Assembly: GCA_965657135.1 (NCBI GenBank)
Contig: CBFHNF010000001.1
Coordinates: 62,001-126,000, forward strand
Source: HIMB11 sp965657135
GTDB lineage: Bacteria > Pseudomonadota > Alphaproteobacteria > Rhodobacterales > Rhodobacteraceae
DNA: 64,000 nt
Direction of reading: 5' to 3'
The translations under genes and the position numbers were made by a program. A model generated the notes under the pieces. That model had not been told where the DNA came from. It was given only the letters and a program-made list of their open reading frames with translations, and did no database searches. How positions within the stretch are numbered: position 1 is the stretch's first letter; the number at the start of each line of letters is the position of its first letter. Of this stretch, positions 1 through 8,973 are shown piece by piece.

Positions 1-4
1 ATCT

Positions 5-25
5 GGGCGCAGCAAGACCGCGCCC
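5..25. other. inverted repeat after fahA
   Basis: GGGCGC and GCGCCC (5-10 and 20-25) form a six-pair stem with a nine-base loop just beyond the fahA stop. On the minus strand no run of T follows it within the window, so it could be a weak or Rho-assisted terminator, or part of whatever lies outside the window. Confidence 0.3.
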
Positions 26-34
26 AACGTTCAA

Positions 35-1291
35 TTATCTTTCGTATGGGTTTTCAAGTGCGGGAATGACACGGCCAACGCATGTGCCAAATCCAATTGT
101 TACGGTTTCGCTGCGCGCGGCCCCAGAAATAACGATCTGATCCTCATCTTCGAGGAAGCTGCGTTTTTCTCCGTTATCCAGTTCAATTGGTTCTTTTCCA
201 CCCCAGCTCAGTTCAAGCATGCTGCCACGTTGATGGGGTTCTGCGCCTGAAATTGTACCTGATCCCAACAAATCGCCGGGGTTCATTGGGCAGCCCGACG
301 TTGTGTGATGAGCCAACTGTTGGGCGGATGAATAATACATCTCATTGTAGTTGGTTTGCGTGATTACTTTTTTTCCACCAGATTTCGACAATAACCCAAC
401 CTCAAGAGAAATATCATAAAGCATTGGGCCACAGTCCGTAAGATGATCCAACAATTCCACTTCGCGTTCAGGGGTATCTGTACGGAATGGCTCTAGTGCT
501 GCCTTGGTGACAATCCATGGGCTTATGGATGTGGCTGTTGCTTTTGCCTGAAATGGGCCCAATGGCTGATATTCCCAGGCCTGAATGTCGCGTGCAGACC
601 AATCATTTAACAACACATAGCCAAAGATCAGATCATCTGCCTCTTGGACTGTGATTGGTCCGTCTGATGGCAATCCAACCACGGCGCCAAGTTCCAATTC
701 GAAATCAAATCGACGAGACGGGGCAAATTCAGGTTTTGTGGCATCTGGTGCCTTTAGCTGACCCCATGGACGACGAATGTCTGTGCCGCTGACGACAACG
801 GAGGATGCACGTCCATTGTAACCGATCGGGATGTGCAGCCAATTTGGTGGCAGTGCGTTTTCGGCACCGCGGAACATTGTGCCCACATTGGTCGCATGAT
901 GACGTCCTGCATAGAAATCAGTATATTCACTTACCAAAAAGGGCAGATGCATGGTGGCTTCTGACTGGGGCGTCAGCATATCAATCGCGCGTCCTTGGTG
1001 TTCGCTGGCGTTCTTCAGGATCGCCGTGATTTGTGTGCGCAATTTTTGCCACGCCTCTGGCCCCAATTCCATCACCTCGTTCCAGAATGGAACGTCAAAA
1101 ACGGGGCCCTCGTCCATTTTGATCATTTCTGCATCTTCGGCGGCATGTAGATCCAGGATCATATCTCCAATTGCCACGCCACAGCGCGGGTCGGTGCCCG
1201 CCGTTGAAAATACGCCGTAGGGTAAATTATTCAGCGGAAACGAAGAAGTTGAGTCGTTCGCGGATGCAACCCAGCTGGTAAGAAGTCTCAT
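35..1291 (-). CDS. fahA: fumarylacetoacetase
   Basis: This enzyme hydrolyses fumarylacetoacetate to fumarate and acetoacetate, the last step of the homogentisate route for tyrosine and phenylalanine. The 418-residue product has the usual length and the family landmarks in order: a DFYAGRHHATN segment carrying the catalytic His and a metal-binding Asp, the FELELG acidic metal ligands, and LLNDWSARDIQ with the next metal Asp. The ATG at 1291 is chosen because the protein proper begins MRLLTSW and AAGGAC lies about 12 bases upstream; the longer open frame reaches back into the end of hmgA and has no family-like sequence. It lies 31 bases after hmgA on the same strand, so the two are almost certainly cotranscribed. 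No maleylacetoacetate isomerase gene lies between them, so that step must be encoded elsewhere or by a different glutathione transferase. Confidence 0.95.
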   Translation of the reverse strand: MRLLTSWVASANDSTSSFPLNNLPYGVFSTAGTDPRCGVAIGDMILDLHAAEDAEMIKMDEGPVFDVPFWNEVMELGPEAWQKLRTQITAILKNASEHQGRAIDMLTPQSEATMHLPFLVSEYTDFYAGRHHATNVGTMFRGAENALPPNWLHIPIGYNGRASSVVVSGTDIRRPWGQLKAPDATKPEFAPSRRFDFELELGAVVGLPSDGPITVQEADDLIFGYVLLNDWSARDIQAWEYQPLGPFQAKATATSISPWIVTKAALEPFRTDTPEREVELLDHLTDCGPMLYDISLEVGLLSKSGGKKVITQTNYNEMYYSSAQQLAHHTTSGCPMNPGDLLGSGTISGAEPHQRGSMLELSWGGKEPIELDNGEKRSFLEDEDQIVISGAARSETVTIGFGTCVGRVIPALENPYER

Positions 1292-1322
1292 GGTGTGTTT
1301 GTCCTTGCATAATCTGCTTGAA

Positions 1323-2684
1323 TTACTTGGTTCCTGGGGTTCCATCGAATTTCTTTTCGATATCGACCCAACAATCAATGTAATCGTCTTGTAGGGGCGC
1401 CTCTTTAGCTGCGTAAGCCGTCAAGTGTTGTGGAAAGCGCGTTTCGAACATGAACGACATTGTGTTATCTAGTTTCTGCGCCTGTAAATCGGCATTTGAC
1501 GCGCCTTCAAACGCATTTTTGTCGGGGCCATGTGGTAACATCATATTGTGCAAACTCATTCCCCCTGGGACAAATCCTTTGGGTTTGGCATCATATTGAC
1601 CGTAAATGTTGCCCATTAATTCAGACATGATATTTTTGTGATACCAAGGTGGTCTGAATGTATTTTCGGCAACCATCCAGCGTTCACGGAATAAAACAAA
1701 ATCAATGTTTGCTGTACCTTCGACGCCTGAGGGCGCGGTCAGCACCGTGAAAATTGACGGATCTGGATGATCAAACAATACTGCACCGACTGGGCAATAT
1801 GTGCGCAGGTCATATTTGCACGGCGCATAATTTCCATGCCATGCCACGACATCTAACGGGCTATGAAAGATATGTGTTTCATGAAACTGTCCGCACCATT
1901 TTATGACAACGCGACTTGGGATGTCGCGATCTTCAAATGCAGCGACAGGTGATTTAAAGTCCCGACGGTTCGCCAAGCAATTTGCGCCAATCGGTCCGCG
2001 ACCGGGTAGTGCAAATTTTTGTCCATAATTTTCGCAAACAAATCCGCGCGCTGGTCCTTCAAGAACTTCGACACGGTACAACATGCCACGCGGGATAATT
2101 GCGATTTCTTTGGGTTCGAGATCAATGATCCCGAGTTCTGTACAAAACCTCAGACGCCCTTCCTGTGGTACAATCAAAAGTTCGCTATCAGCAGAATAGA
2201 AATACTCATCCACCATCGAAGCAGTGACTAGGTAGACGTGGCTTGCCATTCCGACCTGTGTATTGACATCCCCGGCTGTTGTCATCGTGCGCATTCCTGT
2301 CAGCCAGGTTAGGTTCTCGGATGCGTGGGGAATCGGATCCCAACGATATTGGCCCAATGAAACAACATCGGGATCTATGTGTGGTGCCGATTTCCAATAG
2401 GGCAAATCTATCTTGGCATATCGATGAGAATGTTTGACCGAGGGGCGAATACGGTAACACCATGTGCGTTCGTTTTGATGGCTTGGTGCTGTGAATGCAG
2501 TTCCAGAAAGCTGTTCTCCATAAAGCCCATAATTACATTTTTGCGGACTGTTTTGTCCTTGCGGCAACGCACCGGGCAATGCTTCTGTTTCAAAGTCATT
2601 TCCGAAACCTGGCATGTATCCTTCGGTGATCGCATCTTTCGAGGGCGCTTGAACAAAGCTATGCGGAAATGTGGGACGATTCAT
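1323..2684 (-). CDS. hmgA: homogentisate 1,2-dioxygenase
   Basis: This non-haem iron dioxygenase opens the ring of homogentisate to give maleylacetoacetate. The 453-residue protein matches the family length. The iron site can be read directly: H349 and E355 in the segment PPWYHKNIMSELMG and H385 in MLPHGPD, in the same order and spacing as the His-Glu-His triad of the human enzyme. The ATG at 2684 is preceded by AGGAGC at a normal distance. It is the first gene of an hmgA-fahA operon and is divergent from a MarR-family gene whose start is 78 bases away, the usual arrangement for a local repressor. The regulator's ligand is not visible from sequence; homogentisate or an upstream aromatic would be the natural guess. 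Confidence 0.97.
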   Translation of the reverse strand: MNRPTFPHSFVQAPSKDAITEGYMPGFGNDFETEALPGALPQGQNSPQKCNYGLYGEQLSGTAFTAPSHQNERTWCYRIRPSVKHSHRYAKIDLPYWKSAPHIDPDVVSLGQYRWDPIPHASENLTWLTGMRTMTTAGDVNTQVGMASHVYLVTASMVDEYFYSADSELLIVPQEGRLRFCTELGIIDLEPKEIAIIPRGMLYRVEVLEGPARGFVCENYGQKFALPGRGPIGANCLANRRDFKSPVAAFEDRDIPSRVVIKWCGQFHETHIFHSPLDVVAWHGNYAPCKYDLRTYCPVGAVLFDHPDPSIFTVLTAPSGVEGTANIDFVLFRERWMVAENTFRPPWYHKNIMSELMGNIYGQYDAKPKGFVPGGMSLHNMMLPHGPDKNAFEGASNADLQAQKLDNTMSFMFETRFPQHLTAYAAKEAPLQDDYIDCWVDIEKKFDGTPGTK

Positions 2685-2723
2685 TGGATTGCTCCTGAGA
2701 AATAAGAGGTTGAATTTTGGTAA

Positions 2724-2741
2724 TAGTTGAAAATGTAACTA
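2724..2741. promoter_or_regulatory. candidate MarR operator between hmgA and the regulator
   Basis: TAGTT and AACTA (2724-2728 and 2737-2741) form an inverted repeat with an eight-base spacer, midway between the divergent genes. It overlaps the -35 box proposed for the regulator. Its length suits a MarR-type dimer, but the arms are short, so this is a suggestion. Confidence 0.35.
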
Positions 2742-2756
2742 ACAACCCCTTATATT
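2727..2756 (+). promoter_or_regulatory. promoter of the MarR gene, probably leaderless
   Basis: TTGAAA (2727-2732) and TATATT (2751-2756) are separated by 18 bases. The -10 box ends only six bases before the ATG at 2763, so initiation would fall on or next to the A of the start codon. No Shine-Dalgarno sequence is seen before that ATG, in agreement with a leaderless transcript. Confidence 0.5.
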
Positions 2757-2762
2757 GAAAAA

Positions 2763-3197
2763 ATGACACATAATAATGATTTCGATTTACGGGAATTTTT
2801 GCCTTATCTACTGAACCAAGCGGCAGAGATAAGCAGTCAGTCGTTCCAGCGGATTTATAAGGAACGCTATGGAATGCTGCGCACGGAATGGCGCGTGTTG
2901 TTTCATTTGGCAATTTATCAAAAATTGACCGCCAAAGAAATTTGCCAAAAGGCCATGATGCATAAAACTAAGGTATCACGTGCGGTCCATCGCTTAGAGG
3001 CCCGCCGTTATTTGATACGTAAAACCGATGAACAGGATCGGCGACATGAATGGCTATCCCTGACTGTACAGGGATTGGCCGTATATGAAGATTTGAAATC
3101 ACAAGCTGAACAACACGACCGAGCATTGCTAGAAAAGTTAAGCGAGCAGCAGATCAGCGTTCTTAGGTCCGCATTAGATGTGCTGAGTCAGCCCTAG
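2763..3197 (+). CDS. MarR-family transcriptional regulator
   Basis: This 144-residue protein is a winged-helix regulator of the MarR type. The helix-turn-helix lies around residues 55-80 (LTAKEICQKAMMHKTKVSRAV, with the recognition helix at HKTKVSRAVHRLE), followed by a wing with the DEQDRRHEWLSLT pattern typical of MarR proteins. Family members bind as dimers to palindromic operators and usually release DNA on binding a small aromatic ligand. It is divergent from hmgA-fahA, so it is inferred to control homogentisate degradation. The ATG at 2763 has no ribosome-binding site and sits where the promoter would place the transcript's 5' end. Its stop overlaps that of mipZ in a shared CTAG. Confidence 0.88.
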   Translation: MTHNNDFDLREFLPYLLNQAAEISSQSFQRIYKERYGMLRTEWRVLFHLAIYQKLTAKEICQKAMMHKTKVSRAVHRLEARRYLIRKTDEQDRRHEWLSLTVQGLAVYEDLKSQAEQHDRALLEKLSEQQISVLRSALDVLSQP

Positions 3198-4003
3198 AAT
3201 TTGGCCGTGACGTTCGGCAATTCCAGTGTTTTGACCAGCTCTCGTAATTCTTGTCTTGCTGCGATGTTGGAAATGTTGAGTTGTTTTACGCCAACATCCT
3301 TTAAGTCCAATAACGTCAAGCCACGCGGAAACAACTCGCGGAAAATGACACGTTCATTGAATCCCGGGCCGACACGGAATCCAATCCGTTTTGCCAATTT
3401 ATCCAATGCACGTTCCATTTTAAGTTTATTGACCATTTGTTGCGCACCAACACGGTTGCGAACGACGATCCAATCAATGGGCTTTAAACCGGCTTGTGCG
3501 CGTAATTGACGTGCATGCCAAACCATTTCTGAATAAACAGAGGGCCCTTCGATGGTTTCGCCATCCGAACTGACATGCGCCAACAAGTCAAAATCAACAA
3601 AACTGTCATTAAGTGGCGTAATCAATGTGTCGGCCAGAGAATGCGCAACTTGACTAAGGCGTGTGTGGGAACCTGGGCAATCAATAAGGATAAAGTCACT
3701 ATTGGGATCGGCTTTGGCAACGGCGGCTGATAGTCGGTGATCATAAATATTTTCACCATCAGGGATCTGTGATTTTTCGATCTCTGGTAATGGGAAATAG
3801 GTAGGTGAGGGTAAATCCATACCTGTTTCCCCCAAATGCTTTTGACGGTTCAACAAGTACCTTGCAAAACTTTGCTGACGTAAATCTAGGTCAATGGCAC
3901 CGACACGATGCCCCATCCGCGCAAGTGCTGTGGCAATATGCATCGTGACAGTGGATTTACCAGCACCACCTTTTTCGTTTCCCACCACAATTATATGGGC
4001 CAT
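3194..4003 (-). CDS. mipZ: division-site positioning ATPase MipZ
   Basis: MipZ is the alphaproteobacterial ParA/MinD-type ATPase that forms a gradient from the pole-bound ParB complexes and blocks FtsZ polymerisation away from midcell. The N-terminus reads IIVVGNEKGGAGKST, a deviant Walker A motif with the signature lysine, followed by AIDLDLRQQSFARYL and FILIDCPG as the switch and Walker B regions. The segments NDSFVDFDLL and GFNERVIFRELFPRGLTLLDL are characteristic of MipZ rather than of ParA or Soj. At 269 residues it is close to the Caulobacter protein in length. AAGGGA precedes the ATG. It lies 77 bases after rmuC on the same strand and meets the MarR gene tail to tail. Confidence 0.95.
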   Translation of the reverse strand: MAHIIVVGNEKGGAGKSTVTMHIATALARMGHRVGAIDLDLRQQSFARYLLNRQKHLGETGMDLPSPTYFPLPEIEKSQIPDGENIYDHRLSAAVAKADPNSDFILIDCPGSHTRLSQVAHSLADTLITPLNDSFVDFDLLAHVSSDGETIEGPSVYSEMVWHARQLRAQAGLKPIDWIVVRNRVGAQQMVNKLKMERALDKLAKRIGFRVGPGFNERVIFRELFPRGLTLLDLKDVGVKQLNISNIAARQELRELVKTLELPNVTAKF

Positions 4004-4080
4004 ATCCGCATTCCCTTAACGTTTACCCGTTTCTATTTCCGACGGAATACCAAAGCAAAAAATCAATATCACATCTTGCG

Positions 4081-5211
4081 CTATTTCGAATCTAAGACTT
4101 TAGGCGCCTCGGATTTGATTTCCTCAAAATCAAAATTATCCAACCTGCGTGCGCGCTTGCCCGCTTTGTCAGCGCTTATTTTGATTTCTGTCAGGTCTTT
4201 TGCCGCTTGGTTAAAGTGGCGATCAAGATTTTCAACTCTTGTGCCCAAGCGATCAACATCTTGATACAACAAACCCAGCTCGCGGCGAATGGTGCCGGCC
4301 TGTTCTCGCATCCGTGCATCTTTTAAAATCGCGCGCATTGTATTCAGCGTTGCCATGCACGTCGTCGGTGAAACAATCCAAACGCGCGCCGAAAACCCTT
4401 CGCGGACCAGTTCGGGAAAATTTGCATGCAACTCGGCATAAACTGCCTCGGAGGGAAGAAACATCAACGCACCATCTGCGGTTTCTCCATCTAAGATATA
4501 TTTTTCAGAGATGTCTTTGATGTGTTTTTTAACTGCAGTTCGCAATTGACGAGCGGCATCGTTTAGCTCCCAATCCGTTTTAGCATTGCGCAGCGCCTCA
4601 TAAGGTTCCAATGGAAATTTACTATCGATCACAATGGGCCCGGGTGGATTGGGTAAATGTATCAAACAATCGGCGCGTCGTCCGTTTGATAGCGTGGCCT
4701 GTAAAGTGTAGCTATCTGACGGAAGCGCCTTTGAAACGATATCGTTCAACTGAATTTCGCCAAAGGCCCCTCGTGTTTGCTTGTTCGACAAAATATCCTG
4801 AAGTGAGAGTACATCACCAGAAAGCTTGGTTATGTTTTCTTGTGCTTTATCTATCGCAGTCAATCTCTGTTGCAATTCGCCCAATGAATGGGCCGTGCGT
4901 CGCGCAGATCCTTGGAGATTTTCATTCATCTGCAATTGCACGTCGGCCAGGCGTTTTTCCATCAGCTGTAACATGCTGGTTTGTTGTTGGGCCTGCGCCT
5001 CTGAGACATGATGCAGACCTCCCGCAAGGCGCTCTTGACCCTCGCCCAATGCTTGGACGCGCTGGCCTAGGGCATTCATCTGATAACCGATGGGTTCAGC
5101 AATTTTTGTCAGTCTTGCGACCGACCGCAATGATAGCATGAGCAAGATCAAAACCAAAAGGCCCGCGCCAATTATCAATTGAGTTAAGGGGTCGTTAAAA
5201 TCAATTTGCAT
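4081..5211 (-). CDS. rmuC: DNA recombination protein RmuC
   Basis: RmuC proteins are membrane-anchored, nuclease-fold proteins that limit inversions at short inverted repeats; the biochemical activity is poorly known. This 376-residue copy shows the family plan: an N-terminal membrane helix (about residues 9-30, rich in Leu, Ile and Val), a coiled-coil stretch rich in Gln, Glu and Ala to about residue 130, then the conserved core (TRGAFGEIQLNDIV, CLIHLP, IVIDSKFPLEPYEAL, MFLPSEAVYAEL). Its ATG shares one base with the mutL stop (TGATG), so translation is probably coupled to mutL. A shared role with mutL in genome stability is an inference from this arrangement. Confidence 0.92.
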   Translation of the reverse strand: MQIDFNDPLTQLIIGAGLLVLILLMLSLRSVARLTKIAEPIGYQMNALGQRVQALGEGQERLAGGLHHVSEAQAQQQTSMLQLMEKRLADVQLQMNENLQGSARRTAHSLGELQQRLTAIDKAQENITKLSGDVLSLQDILSNKQTRGAFGEIQLNDIVSKALPSDSYTLQATLSNGRRADCLIHLPNPPGPIVIDSKFPLEPYEALRNAKTDWELNDAARQLRTAVKKHIKDISEKYILDGETADGALMFLPSEAVYAELHANFPELVREGFSARVWIVSPTTCMATLNTMRAILKDARMREQAGTIRRELGLLYQDVDRLGTRVENLDRHFNQAAKDLTEIKISADKAGKRARRLDNFDFEEIKSEAPKVLDSK

Positions 5212-7055
5212 CAGGTTCGTCCAAATAGGCGCTCAATATCAGTCAGCTTTAACTCGACATAGGTTGGTCGCCCATGATTACATTGACCCGAATGCGGTGT
5301 CTGTTCCATTTCCCGCAACAGCGCGTTCATTTCTTCGGCGCGCATACGACGACCTGAACGTATTGAACCATGGCAGGCCATGCGAGACAAAATCGCCTCA
5401 ATCTTATCTTGAATCAACTGGCTGCTGCCCCAATCCGATATTTCATCAAGCAGATCTAGTATCATATCCTTGGCGTTGATTTCACCCAAAATCGCCGGGG
5501 TTTCACGGACGGCAATTGCACCATTGCCGAATGCCTCTATTCCAAGACCAAAACGATGAAAGTCATCGGCCAATTCAAGTAATAGCTCACAATCACCGAC
5601 AGATAATTCAATGATTTCTGGGATCAGAAGTGCTTGGGCAGAGACGCCTTGTTTGGCCATTTGCGCCTTAAGGCGCTCATACACCAATCGTTCATGTGCC
5701 GCGTGTTGATCCACGATCACGATCCCATCGTTCGTCTGCGCGATGATATAGTTTTCGTGGACCTGTCCTCGGGCTGCACCCAACGGGTGATCAACTGCGG
5801 TTTGTTCGCTGCTCTGCTCAATAATCGGGGCCTCAATCCGCGCGGATGGGTCGGGTGCTGCTGAAAAGCCAAAATTTTCGGGGGCCTGCGCATGGTAATT
5901 TATGTTGCGTACAGATGCACTGGGTCTGTCCATTTGATAAATCGGTTGACTTGGGGATTGTGGGCGCATTGCCCCCAATGTGGCATCTGCAACGGTTGTT
6001 GACGCACGGTGTCCAGCCTCGCCTAGGGCGTGGCGCAAGGCGGTTACTATCAATCCGCGTACCAAACCAGGGTCACGAAACCGCACCTCTGATTTCGCAG
6101 GATGCACGTTTACGTCTACCAAATGCGGATCGCAATCCACAAACAACGCAACAGCAGGGTGACGATCCCGCGATAGGAAATCGGCATAAGCCCCCCTTAA
6201 TGCACCAATCAACAACTTATCGCGTACAGGTCGACCGTTCACAAAGAAATATTGCATTACCGCTGCGCCGCGTGAAAATGTCGGAAGCGCCGCATAGCCG
6301 GTTAAATGAATGCCATCCCGATTTGCATCAATTTTCAGGGCATTTTCGGCGAACTCCGAGCCAAGAATTTTTGACAATCGACGATGCAGTGCATCAAACA
6401 AATCACCTGTTTCGGGGTCTACGCGGAACACCGAACGCGATGCACCATTTGAAACATCGCGCAGATGAAATCCTATGGATGGTTCAGCCATTGCAAGACG
6501 CTTGATAATATCCGTAATCGCTTGGGACTCTGCGCGGTCTGTACGCAAAAACTTCAGTCGCGCAGGGGTTGCATAAAATAAATCGCGTAGCTCTATCACG
6601 CTACCTTGGGTCAGCGCCGCGGGTTTGACAGCAGTCACGTCACCACCAGAAACGGTGATTTCTGCCCCTTCATGCCCTTCAGCACGCGAGGATATTGTTA
6701 AGCGTCCAACAGCACCTAATGAGGGCAGTGCCTCACCACGAAACCCGAAACTATGAATGTTCAAAAGATCAGATCCGTCAATTTTAGAAGTGGCATGTCG
6801 CGACAGTGCAAGGGGCAAATCCTCAGCACTCATCCCGCAACCATTGTCACCAACACGGATTAGCGTTTTTCCTCCGTACGCGATGTCAATTGTGATGCGT
6901 TGTGCCCCAGCGTCTATTGCATTTTCCACCAATTCTTTCACAGCGGATGCAGGACGTTCTATCACCTCACCGGCAGCAATCCGATTGATTGCCGAATCGT
7001 CAAGTTGGCGAATAACAGGCCGATCATAGCCTATGTTGGGGTTGTGTGAATTCAT
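5211..7055 (-). CDS. mutL: DNA mismatch repair protein MutL
   Basis: MutL links mismatch recognition by MutS to strand incision. The N-terminal GHKL ATPase carries ELVENAIDAGA, DNGCGM and GFRGEAL. The C-terminal domain keeps the endonuclease motif DQHA-x2-E-x4-E (VDQHAAHERLVYE), plus ACHGSIR and QCNHGRP zinc-site motifs. So this is the MutL type with its own nicking activity, expected in a lineage without MutH. The protein is 614 residues, typical for the family, with a variable linker around residues 350-420. The first ATG at 7055 is kept; an internal choice would remove residues before the conserved RQLDDSAINRIAAGEVIERPA. It is the first gene of the mutL-rmuC-(mipZ) run. Confidence 0.96.
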   Translation of the reverse strand: MNSHNPNIGYDRPVIRQLDDSAINRIAAGEVIERPASAVKELVENAIDAGAQRITIDIAYGGKTLIRVGDNGCGMSAEDLPLALSRHATSKIDGSDLLNIHSFGFRGEALPSLGAVGRLTISSRAEGHEGAEITVSGGDVTAVKPAALTQGSVIELRDLFYATPARLKFLRTDRAESQAITDIIKRLAMAEPSIGFHLRDVSNGASRSVFRVDPETGDLFDALHRRLSKILGSEFAENALKIDANRDGIHLTGYAALPTFSRGAAVMQYFFVNGRPVRDKLLIGALRGAYADFLSRDRHPAVALFVDCDPHLVDVNVHPAKSEVRFRDPGLVRGLIVTALRHALGEAGHRASTTVADATLGAMRPQSPSQPIYQMDRPSASVRNINYHAQAPENFGFSAAPDPSARIEAPIIEQSSEQTAVDHPLGAARGQVHENYIIAQTNDGIVIVDQHAAHERLVYERLKAQMAKQGVSAQALLIPEIIELSVGDCELLLELADDFHRFGLGIEAFGNGAIAVRETPAILGEINAKDMILDLLDEISDWGSSQLIQDKIEAILSRMACHGSIRSGRRMRAEEMNALLREMEQTPHSGQCNHGRPTYVELKLTDIERLFGRT

Positions 7056-7201
7056 ACCACTAATGCTAGCATAGTTAGTTGCGATTCTGCCATGGGGGAA
7101 ATGTTTTGTATTCTGGGGTCACGTTGCGTTCTAAATTGTAAAATCTGCTGGACAGTTGATCCCAGCGGGATTTTAGTTGTCTCTAACAAAAGGAGAGTGC
7201 C

Positions 7202-7789
7202 ATGTATACCGTTGTTGGTTCACGAACAAACCGTACATTCCGAGTTCTTTGGGCTTTGGAAGAGTTGGGCCTAGACTACGATCACAAGCCCTATGCCGTG
7301 CGTTCACCCGAAGCATTAGAGCACAGCCCGACGGGCAAATTGCCTGCACTGATCGTTGAAGGAGAGGTTGTTACAGATAGTTCAGCGATAATCACATTCT
7401 TGGCTGATCGGCATGGTGGATTGACCTTTCCTTCAGGGTCAGTTGAGCGCGCCAAACAAGACGCCTTGTTACATCGCGTGAATGATGAAATCGATGCTGT
7501 GTTGTGGACCGCCGCGCGTCACAGTTTCATCTTACCCGAGGCAGAGCGGGTTCCAGCAGTGAAAGACAGCCTTAAGTTAGAATTTGCACGTTCTTTGGAT
7601 CGGTTGATGGAACACGTTGATGGTCCTTTCCTTATGGGCGAAACCCTGACAATTCCCGATATCGTATTGGTGCATTGCGGGGGATGGGCCTATAACGCAA
7701 AGTTCCCAATTGAAAATGATGCGTTCAAGGCATACACCAAACGGATCCGCGAACGTGATGCGTTCAAACGCGCGGCAGCTTTGCCCTAG
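7202..7789 (+). CDS. glutathione S-transferase family protein
   Basis: A 195-residue cytosolic glutathione transferase. The N-terminal thioredoxin-like half contains SRTNRTFRVLWALEELGL and the glutathione gamma-Glu-binding segment VVTDSSAIITFLA near residue 60. The C-terminal helical half has the conserved GETLTIPDIVLVH segment, where the IPD aspartate caps the N-terminus of a core helix. AAAGGAG stands six bases before the ATG. Substrate is not known. It does not carry the usual zeta-class signature, so it should not be taken as the missing maleylacetoacetate isomerase of the nearby homogentisate operon. It stands alone and converges on the flavoprotein gene, the stops being 11 bases apart. 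Confidence 0.85.
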   Translation: MYTVVGSRTNRTFRVLWALEELGLDYDHKPYAVRSPEALEHSPTGKLPALIVEGEVVTDSSAIITFLADRHGGLTFPSGSVERAKQDALLHRVNDEIDAVLWTAARHSFILPEAERVPAVKDSLKLEFARSLDRLMEHVDGPFLMGETLTIPDIVLVHCGGWAYNAKFPIENDAFKAYTKRIRERDAFKRAAALP

Positions 7790-7800
7790 TGATCCTGTGT

Positions 7801-8973
7801 TCACAGTTTTTCTGCGTAACGCGCTGCGCCTTGTCCTGCCCAACGTCCTGTTGCCAAACATGCCGTGATCAGATAGCCGCCGGTCGGGGCTTCCCAATCA
7901 ATCATTTCGCCCGCACAAAAAACGCCAGGGCGATCTTGTAGCATTAAATCTGTCTCTAATCGATCCCATGGTATGCCACCAGCCGTTGAAATGGCCTCAT
8001 CCATAGGTCTTGGTCTTAGGTTTTTGATTGGTAACGATTTTATCAATTGGGTCAGTTGAGTTGCATCTTGTGGTAGCGTCTTTGCAACCTCTCGCAGCAG
8101 TGCGATTTTAATGGGTTCCAGTCTCAACACCTTGCGCAGATAATTGGTTTGACTGTCCTTGCCGCGTGGTTTGGCAAGGGTGTTTTCCAGACGTTCAATC
8201 GACCAATCCGGCTTTAAATCAATGCTTAGTCCGCAGTCCTTACGCAATGCGCGCGAAATCGCATAAATTCCGCCGCCCTCAATGCCGCGTGCAGATAAAA
8301 TTATTTCACCGCGCGAAGACGTTGTGCCAGCAGATAATTCTATGTTCTTGACCGGATGGCCAAAAAATTTAGCCATGTGTTCGGACCAGTTTACTGAAAA
8401 AGCGCAATTGGCCGGTTGAAATGGTGTAATGGGGCCAAGATGACTGGCCCATGCGCCATCTGAACCCAGTCTTGTCCAGCTCGCGCCTCCCAAGGCTAAA
8501 ATGACAACATCTGAATTTTTCTTGATTGATCCGACAGGCGTTTCAAATTGGGCTGTTTTCTCCTCAAGCTCTGTCAGTCGCCAGTTGGTTTGTAGATCAA
8601 CGCCTGCATTAGACAGGCGTCTGATCCAATTGCGCAAAAGTGGGGATGCCTTCATTTTTTTTGGAAAAACACGGCCAGAACTGCCGGTGAATAAATCCTG
8701 ATCTAAACCTTTGGCCCATGCTTGGACCTCAGCTGGGCCAAAGGCATTAATCATTGGCGATAAGGGGATCTGCGCCTCATAATACCGCCGTATGAATTTT
8801 GCCAAAGGCTCTTGCATGGTCAGGTTTAAACCTGACTTTCCCGCCATCAAAAATTTGCGTCCAAATGTTGGTTTTGCTTCAGCGATTGTAACGGAAAGAC
8901 CCTGCTGCACCAATTGCTCGGCAGCCATCAGGCCAGCGGGTCCTCCCCCAATCACCAAAGCGGTTTTTGTCAT
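7801..8973 (-). CDS. HI0933/YhiN-like FAD-dependent flavoprotein
   Basis: A 390-residue flavoprotein of the HI0933/YhiN/BaiN group. The dinucleotide-binding motif GGGPAGLMAAEQL is at residues 9-21 and is followed by KPTFGRKFLMAGKSGLNLT, the segment that marks this family. The C-terminus has GVFCAGEMIDWEAPTGGYLI and a second FAD contact. The cellular substrate of this branch is not established; one relative has been implicated in bile-acid reduction and others are simply called NAD(P)/FAD-dependent oxidoreductases. The start overlaps the end of the mechanosensitive channel gene by ATGA, so the two are translated from one message. Confidence 0.85.
   Translation of the reverse strand: MTKTALVIGGGPAGLMAAEQLVQQGLSVTIAEAKPTFGRKFLMAGKSGLNLTMQEPLAKFIRRYYEAQIPLSPMINAFGPAEVQAWAKGLDQDLFTGSSGRVFPKKMKASPLLRNWIRRLSNAGVDLQTNWRLTELEEKTAQFETPVGSIKKNSDVVILALGGASWTRLGSDGAWASHLGPITPFQPANCAFSVNWSEHMAKFFGHPVKNIELSAGTTSSRGEIILSARGIEGGGIYAISRALRKDCGLSIDLKPDWSIERLENTLAKPRGKDSQTNYLRKVLRLEPIKIALLREVAKTLPQDATQLTQLIKSLPIKNLRPRPMDEAISTAGGIPWDRLETDLMLQDRPGVFCAGEMIDWEAPTGGYLITACLATGRWAGQGAARYAEKL

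Noticed and set aside
5846..6505. Long plus-strand frame of 219 codons inside mutL
   Set aside because: Antisense shadow: mutL motifs run continuously through the region on the other strand and the frame has no ribosome-binding site or family sequence.
7063..7072. ATGCTAGCAT palindrome upstream of mutL
   Set aside because: Ten bases, common by chance in A+T-rich gaps, with no recognisable promoter relation.
7202..7789. Maleylacetoacetate isomerase for the homogentisate operon
   Set aside because: The glutathione transferase lacks the zeta-class N-terminal signature and is 4 kb away on the other strand.
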